Part shown: positions 57,401 through 64,000 of the stretch, one piece after another
Layout: each line of letters opens with the position of its first letter
Numbering within the stretch: the first letter of the stretch is position 1
Assembly: GCF_001653235.2 (NCBI RefSeq)
Contig: NC_035791.1
Location: 2,790,001-2,854,000 of the forward strand
Origin: Pochonia chlamydosporia 170
Taxonomy: Eukaryota > Ascomycota > Sordariomycetes > Hypocreales > Clavicipitaceae
Direction: 5' to 3'
Length of the DNA stretch: 64,000 nucleotides
Notes under the pieces: generated by a model
Told to the model about the DNA's origin: nothing
Seen by the model: only the letters and a program-made list of their open reading frames with translations
Database searches by the model: none
Program-made: the position numbers and the translations under genes

Positions 57401-59089
57401 CATGGGGCCGACTGGGGTAGGCGAACGTAACCTTATCTAAGACAATATCGTTGGTAGCGGAGACCTCGGGGTCCTTGAGGTGGCCTTTGCTCGGGGCAGG
57501 GGCGTCGATAACCGTGAAGAATTGGCAAGCGGCTACTGTAGCTTTGCTGACGGCCAACAGCGGAGTTGACGTTCGCTCCAGAGAGAAGACGACCATCATG
57601 ACGGAGAACAAAACACTAGGTGTGGGAATTAGTCCTACTCTGTCGCCGTGGGAAACAATGGTATCTTACATAACAATAGTACTGAGATCACCTCTTGAGC
57701 TATCAACAAATGACTTGATGCCGTACCAGAAAGCGAGGCCGAATGCGGCAAAAGCACCAAAGAACTGCGAGAATATCAGCATGCTGCAACAGACGCACTG
57801 GTGTTCCTGGACAACGTACGATGAGTCCAAACTGAAGGGCAATGAGGGGAGACATGAACTGGGCATGCTGCTTGGTCTCTTCAACAAATGCTGCATATTT
57901 CTTGGCAATGCGTGATTCAGCGCCACACGCCATGATCATCCGAATGCTGGCCATAGCCTCGCTGGCGACGGCTGCTGCTTTTCCTTCGGCCTAGTTTGCA
58001 CCGCAGTATTAGCAAAACAACCTTATCTTCGATCAGACCACATTTCCAAACATTACCTTTGTTACTCGAGTGTTGCCTTTGACGATGAAGGGTAGTAGGA
58101 TGGAGACTGTCAAAGCAATAAATAGAATTGACGATGCCGTCACAAGAGTCAATGACCAGTTGTACGTGAAGGCTATGATGATTGCGGCGATGATTGTTGA
58201 TGAAAACTCCACAAAGACGCCAAGTTTCTCCGAAATACCTAGTTGGAGAGTGTTGCTGGTGCTTGTAATAGTAGTGGTAGCATATCCAGGGGGCATCGAG
58301 TCCAAAACATGAATACTCTGAGCAAACAAAGCTTGCAGGTAGTGCAGGCGGATCGCCGAAGACAGCCTGATTCCAATCATGCGGAAACATAGCTTGAAGA
58401 CATCCAGTTAGTAGAGAGTTCGTCAACGTTGCCGAATTTCCAAAGTACGTACCTTGTTGATATAGTTGAGTCCAAGGCGAGCAATAAACAGCGCAAACAT
58501 GTATAGTCTGATTGATGAAAATGTCAGTTTCATACTGAAGGGAATGCGGCAGACAACTTGGTGCTTACGCTAGCTTATCCAGCTTGGCTTCAAAGTCGGC
58601 CTTAGCCTTGGCAACATCAAGATCTGGGGAGAAGTTTGCAAAGCTGCTGAAATTGCCAACGAACTTGCCTAAACATTGACAATAGCGGTATTAGTGCATC
58701 ACTTGCTTCTAGCGAGTCTTTGGTTGCTGATTACACGATGAAGAAACTTACCGAATACAACGTTCATCAGGGGTAGCGTTATGCCAGCTCCAATGGAGGC
58801 GCACACACCGGCTGCGTAGGCCAGGAAATCCCATTTCGAAGCATACTTGAAGACTCTCTGTTGTTGGATGTTGATAAATACCTATTATTCCACACAAGAT
58901 CAACAGTGGCGCTGAGAAACTTACCAAGTAGTCGTTAAATGTTGCCGTTCGCTCAGGGCGTGGTTTCGCCTCGTCTGGTGTATCGTCAACGGCTCCATCC
59001 TCACGTTTCTCATTGTCTAGTGTAGTTGAGGAGGAAGGAGCGAAGGGCTTCTCAGCCTTGTGGCCCTCATCTACGACGGCTGCGCTCAT
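54425..59089 (-). CDS. Full-length ABCB (MDR/Ste6-type) ABC exporter
   Basis: A twelve-exon gene (59089-58925, 58857-58752, 58668-58569, 58507-58453, 58392-58057, 57990-57820, 57764-57670, 57615-56913, 56854-55197, 55135-55017, 54949-54510, 54451-54425) for 1324 residues. Layout is TMD1-NBD1-TMD2-NBD2. NBD1 has Walker [10 protein letters not shown] (about 435-443), signature LSGGQRQR (590-597), Walker [13 protein letters not shown] and switch His in [11 protein letters not shown]2 has Walker [10 protein letters not shown], signature LSGGQKQR, Walker [13 protein letters not shown] and VVAHRLAT. Both sites look catalytically complete. The C-terminus is MCQSQALDR, spliced from a 27-nt last exon. 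NBD1 carries an unusual charged insertion between Walker A and the Q-loop ([20 protein letters not shown]). It should pump hydrophobic compounds, or a lipopeptide such as a pheromone, out of the cell. One donor (exon 9) is GTTCGG. Confidence 0.9.
57228..57246. repeat. CTT trinucleotide tract coding for six lysines
   Basis: Read on the minus strand it gives the K6 run in the NBD1 insertion of the ABC exporter. It is a likely length-variable site. Confidence 0.8.
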
Positions 59090-62000
59090 TCTGACGATGC
59101 TAGAGTGTCAGAAACCATCGATAAAGAGCGAAGACGATTGCACAGAGCAAAGTGCGAGAAGCAAGCGAGAAGTATGGCAGTTGTATCGTTTCAATCCCTC
59201 CCAGATGCACATGCAGGCACATGTCCCCGTTTAAAGCGTGGGCGCCACACTTGGCAAGGATTCAAGGAATATCTCTTAGTCTGTTTGGGCCAGACGGAAG
59301 GCGCACCCATTTGCCCTTCCTGGATGGGGAAAATGGGGCAGCAATACTCCGTACTGCATACTCCATAACTATTCCATACATGTCAACGTTTGTCATACAG
59401 CATTTTGTTTTGATGCCACCAGACCACACCAGACTGCACCAGACCTAACCTAGCTAGCCAAGCAATGTCACGCCCTGCCGCCTGGTGTCATTCGGGTCCG
59501 TTGCGGGAGCCGGGCAATTGCGATCGGATTCCATGTCATCAATCAGCCAGCTTGACTTGCTCGGAATCAATGATCCATCGATACCTTTAACATCATCCCG
59601 CTTCACTCGACTCCGTATGCTTCTGAAGACGTTCGAGGCAGAAAGTCCCTGGCAATTTACCACAGCTGGGTCCGCGCCAGGTCTATCCGCAGAAGCGAGC
59701 ACTGTACAGAATGCTTGTTGACTCTTCTCCCTTCAAGATTGGCTCGGAAAGCATCAGACACCAGATCAGATACCAAGCAGGTCCGACCAGGCCAGAAGTG
59801 GTAAACGAAATACGGCTGCGTGTAGTCGTCAGCGCACCAGGAGAGTGGAGATTCAAGTCAGTCCGTCAACCTTTCACCTTTGTCCAGCTTGCATTACGTG
59901 GGTCTGATCTATCTGGTGCAGGGCGGGATGGGTATGCCACCCCCAGTTTATTATCATCTTGCTGGCCCCGACTTGCATGCATGTCCTTGTAATCTGGCAG
60001 CTACCTGCAGCTCCTTCCCGCCCAGGGTTCGAAATTCATGGATAATGTGAAATTACACCAGGCTGTCCACGCAGACTTTCACTGTGAATGGTAAAGCTTG
60101 ATATTGCACAGTACAGTGCAGTTAGGTCAGGTTCCGCTCAACAAGTCAAGTCAATCAACATATACGGAGTACGCGAAGGATCCGATGTCATTATTGCGAG
60201 ATTTTTCGTTCAGAGATAAACGAACCGAAAGTCACGGACCTCTTCCGAGGAGGGACGTCATGTCATGGCTTGGCTGGTTCGCCACGAGAACAATGTCACA
60301 CGGGCTACATACTGGTTCAGCTTCCAATACTCATTCCAAGGTGATGTTGTTAGTCCCAATCTTCCCCAGCAGATGCATATCTGCCAAAGTCCCAACAGGG
60401 CACAACAAGTGACATGTCTCATGTCAGCAGAGATTGATTGATGTCTGGTAAGCGAGTGATAAGACTCTTCAAGAAGCACCGTCACTCGTGACTCACCACA
60501 AACCCGTATATGAGCACCGAATGCAGTCAACCTGCAGCGGTGCAGTCCCATACTGTACAGTACTGTATGCGGCTCGACAACAGAGCATATCTGAGTCGCA
60601 GCTAAATTTAAGGCCTCCTGCGGCCGCAACAGATAACTAGCTAACAAGTCTAAGGCCAAGTACAATGTGAAAGCAAAGCATTGTTCATAATATTGAACCG
60701 GGCCGCAGTAAGGTTGCGCCACTTTAAATCCGGCAAAAGCCACCCAACAAATTCAGGCATGCATCTCTTTTCTTCGAAATCTGGGGGGAAAGGTGTGCAG
60801 TTCCAGGCTTTGGTTTCGTACGGTACTGACAACGGTAATGCACGGTACCATACAGTGCTGTCCTTGGAATACATTGATTCCATGTTCTTTCCTCTTAGTG
60901 AGCCCCCTGCCCAGCTTGAGCTTATTTCACGCTGCCTGTTGCCAAGCCGGCTGCCTGACTCTAAAATTCATTTGACAGTTTGTACTGGCTCGGTCGCAGC
61001 CCGGACCCCTTCATGACCCCGAGAATCCGATATGAATCAAGGCTCCACCTCTTTTCAGCCCCTTCAGCCAGCACGGATATGTACGGCGCTGTTACTGTCC
61101 CAGCACAGCACTTATTTATTTATTTATCAAGCCGCATGTCAACATCATCACAAACACGATTGGCCATAAAAAGACTGAAGTCTCGAAGTCGTCATCGATT
61201 TCCACGCCGTTGACTCACTATTGCAGGTATCAATTCAGTCACCTCAAACGACAAGGTTCACCTGGTTCCGTCACTTGCTTGGCAGCTCAAAAACCTTGTT
61301 TTACTGTGATGCGAATACTGTGACTGTCTCAGCTCACTGCATGCAGCCTGGTGTTTCCGAGCCAGCTTGTTCAGCGAAGTGCTGAAAATCGCCTAATCTC
61401 ACTGAGCTATCACAATTAAACACAAAGGTTGTGGTTCCGAGCAGTTCCTCAAAGGCACGGAAATTATACTTTACGCCAGCACCAATTTACCCCAGCAGGC
61501 GACGTTGAATGTCTGGAGTCTCCCCACAATGGCGTTCCAGAATTAGAAGTTTTGATATTGTCTTGAAGCCAGTCCAGTTCCCCCACTTTCGGCCGATAAG
61601 AGGAGGACCTGCAGTGTTCTCAGAGCCGGAGATTTGAACCAGACTGGTTAGGCTCTGTTTAGGCTCACTGAGGTAAGCACCTGTTGTAGGAGCGACTGCC
61701 GATGCCTTTGTTGCAGATCATGTCAGCAGGCTGAACTGAACCACAACAAAGATCAATACCAATAGCGTTGTAAGTGCCGTAGATTGATGGTGAGCAAGCC
61801 TAGTTTGAATTGGCCTGAGGAGGATTCTGTTTGTGATGGCCGTGGAATATGGTGCTCTTGTTTCTTACCCTACACCTAATGTAACCCGAGGTGGCCATTC
61901 ACATAAAAATGAGCTCCTAGCACCGCATCACTGGCGCAATTTCAAAAGCATTTCCCGAGTCGCTGTCCTAGTAAAGTAGGAGCCTGAAATAGACAAGCAA

Positions 62001-63848
62001 TGCACTGTAAGACATATAGTGTGACAACGTAGTCCACAGTTGTTGTAGAAGTGCGGCACACATCTTGGCAAAGATTTGGCCAGTACCAACGAGAGCTCTG
62101 TCTAACATTGCCAACATAGTATACAAAATTTACCATCTAGTACCAAGAAAGTAATGATGCATACTTACAGAAGATCTTAAAGATTGTCAAATTAATTTGC
62201 TAGGATCTTACTTGCAACTATACCAAGAAATTGCTTTGACCACTGGTGTTAACAGAACCAAACCGGTCCTAAGTGTAAGAACATGACAACATCACGCCAT
62301 GTAATAGACTGGAATGTAGAGTCACAACTACCAGACTAGATTGGTTGTTCACTTGCCATGCTTGGCCACAATCAACCCAAACCTTGTATGTGGTCGACAA
62401 GCCGAACAGCCTAGGTTAACTAGCTGACTCTCAGCCAATCAACGACAAGTAAGCATATGATATCCTCTAGACTTCCCAAATGAAACCATCAATTCCGAAA
62501 TCTGAAACATAGCATACACTTGACTTGGACGAATTGAATCAATGCCCGCTCAGTCAGATACCCCTGATAAATCTCGTGAAAGCACCTGACAGCGGCCATG
62601 CACCGGAATTCATATATGACAAACCGCCCAAACATGTGATTCAAATCGCCATATCTCTCATGTGCTGAGGTTTTACGCGTACAATAGAAGGCTCAATGGG
62701 TGTCGCGGTGTTAGTACATAGAGGTAATAGTGAGACCTGCGACAAGTCTGCCATAAGTCGGGTTTCGCAGACATGACGGGTTTCAGCAGATTCAAGAGAC
62801 TGGTCTAATAACAAACCCGGGGTGTTGGGCCCGGTCGGTTTGCCATGTGAAGTTGGAAATGAAGCCTCCGCTGAACTCACTTGTGACATCGTGTCCCCCG
62901 GCTGCATATTACCGCCTCATGGTGTCGTGGCGACATTGAGATGGTATATGCACCTGCCGCCAGAAACAGTGTTCAATGTTGAACAATCTAGATGGAACTT
63001 ACAGCATGGCCTCCCACCGCAAAAAAGTGATACATCTTTGAGCTGCTGCTCATGACTTGTTCGCCGGTTATTCCTCTTTCTCAACCCCAACAAACTAAAG
63101 TCAAGTTTCTTATATTCTAAGCCTAAAGTCATCTCGGCACCTAGATCGCCCTCATTGACCGTAACCAGGTTGGCGCATTCATAAAAGCAAAGGGTTGTGA
63201 ATAAAATAGTAGCCTTTGCTGCGAGAGGCAGCCTATGCGGTATACAGCGATTTTGGGCAGCGGACCAGATTCATCTAAGACGGTATAAGCACCAGACTCC
63301 TTAAGAGACCTCTTGCATCCCTGAAAACATGTCCAACACGTTTGTTGACGTGTCACTGTCAGAAGGTAAGTCGACGGTAGTAACCTCCATCAATGGTCCA
63401 TGGAATATCCATCACGACTCTACATTGAACTTGACCACGAGGGAAACTTAACCCACAAACTGCCAGGCTCGGCCACCCTGAGCTGAGGCATTATGTCGTT
63501 CGTCGTCAAGTCACTTTTTGCAGACGCAATGGCTCTTCTGTGCCGTCAGTTGTTTCATACCGGTCAATACACATCGCCTCAGCGATCCGCTCAATATATG
63601 TCTATGTCATGTCATTCTGGAGGTCTTGACACGTCCAAAATAAGAGAAAAAAGGAAGCAATGTTGGTTTTCAAGTCACCCGCTCCTGTTTCGGGACCTGA
63701 GAAGTGCATGGTACTGGCAGATGAGTGCATTAAGTTATCCAATTCTAGTCTACCTGCAGCGTGGTTGTAAGTTGCGTAACGTTTTGTAAGGCTCAGGTTC
63801 TCCTTATTCAAGTTCCTTGACCCTCCGCATAGAAGCCTGCCTTTTCAG
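59090..63848. other. 4.8-kb gene-poor region at the right end
   Basis: Upstream side of the ABC exporter. No credible gene, tRNA or transposon is seen. It contains a three-unit CACCAGACNN tandem (59417-59446), TACTCCGTA words at 59345-59353 and in reverse at 60163-60171, an AAGTCAAGTCAA tandem near 60144-60155, and GTTCAATGTTGAAC (62971-62984) formed around the TTCAATGTT word. Confidence 0.45.
59417..59446. repeat. Three tandem 10-bp units CACCAGACNN
   Basis: CACCAGAC recurs at 59417, 59427 and 59437, exactly one helical turn apart, about 330 bp upstream of the ABC-exporter ATG. Two copies with the same 10-bp phasing occur at 31926-31943. Confidence 0.85.
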
Positions 63849-64000
63849 TCCGGCTCGTTCTATTCTTGTCAAGCGATTCTTTCCTTTTATGCATACATAT
63901 CAGATTTTGCCGAGACGATCAGACATCCAAGATGGGTGGGAAAGCGCAACAGAGTTCCGACGGATGAGCAACTCAAAGAATACGATGGCCATGTTGCGGA
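63849..64000 (+). CDS. Possible exon of a gene running off the right edge
   Basis: After a pyrimidine-rich stretch ending TTTTCAG (63842-63848), one frame is open to the last base (50 codons) and has a mixed, protein-like composition (for example RHPRWVGKRNRVPTDEQLKE). An alternative frame from the ATG at 63889 is also open to the edge. I recognise no family and cannot choose between them without the next few hundred bases. Confidence 0.15.

Noticed and set aside
62641..63132. Two adjacent minus-strand ORFs of 88 and 71 codons
   Set aside because: The composition is passable, but I found no splice that joins them in frame, no signal peptide and no motif. Not enough to call a gene.
1..64000. 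tRNA, rRNA, CRISPR, bacterial operons, secondary-metabolite core enzymes, complete transposons
   Set aside because: I looked for T-loop motifs, 5S-like sequence, direct-repeat arrays, transposase, reverse-transcriptase or integrase motifs, and PKS/NRPS/terpene motifs. I found none that hold.

Overview
The window looks like nuclear DNA of a filamentous ascomycete, most likely a Sordariomycete near the Hypocreales (an inference from gene content and style, not from a search). Many genes are cut by short spliceosomal introns of about 45-95 nt with GTRNGT-type donors and a terminal YAG. I see no operons or Shine-Dalgarno sites. The products are eukaryotic: a 20S proteasome beta5 subunit, a tricalbin, a mannan polymerase subunit, fungal zinc-cluster regulators and MFS/ABC transporters. 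I can support 18 protein-coding genes and two weaker ones. Exon joins were worked out by hand so that reading frame and family motifs run through each junction.

Left part (1-14 kb): the 3' part of a sucrose/alpha-glucoside type transporter (+), a small secreted Cys/His-rich protein (-), a MAPEG membrane protein (-) divergent from a short-chain dehydrogenase (+), a secreted GH16 glucanase with a low-complexity tail (-), a probable two-exon secreted 8-Cys protein that simple ORF calling would miss (-, about 9.4-9.8 kb), and a Mnn10-type mannosyltransferase (-). Middle (18-36 kb): a large single-pass membrane protein of unknown function, the mitochondrial tRNA t6A synthase Qri7, proteasome beta5 (Pre2), a 1495-aa tricalbin and a FYVE/RING ubiquitin ligase. 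These are core cell-biology genes (secretory pathway, ER-plasma membrane contacts, endosome/vacuole, proteasome, mitochondrial translation).

Right part (37-59 kb): a compact four-gene accessory module at 37.3-45.2 kb holds a sugar-family MFS transporter (-), an HSL-type esterase (+), a Zn2Cys6 regulator (-) and a DHA1-type MFS transporter (-). It reads as a small uptake/hydrolysis/regulation/efflux cluster. It is followed by a C2H2 + Zn2Cys6 double-class transcription factor with a 20-nt micro-exon (+), a membrane-anchored alpha/beta hydrolase (+) and a 12-exon full-length ABCB (MDR-type) exporter (-).

Large gene-poor stretches (7.1-9.4, 9.8-12.1, 13.6-18.6, 30.4-34.2, 45.2-49.0 and 59.1-64 kb) show no recognisable transposon, tRNA or rRNA. 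Several short words recur in them: CCAGAC/GTCTGG in 5- or 10-bp phased tandems, TTCAATGTT, and TACTCCGTA. The most novel-looking items are these phased words, the hidden 8-Cys gene, the four-gene module, and the large membrane protein with a PPxY motif.
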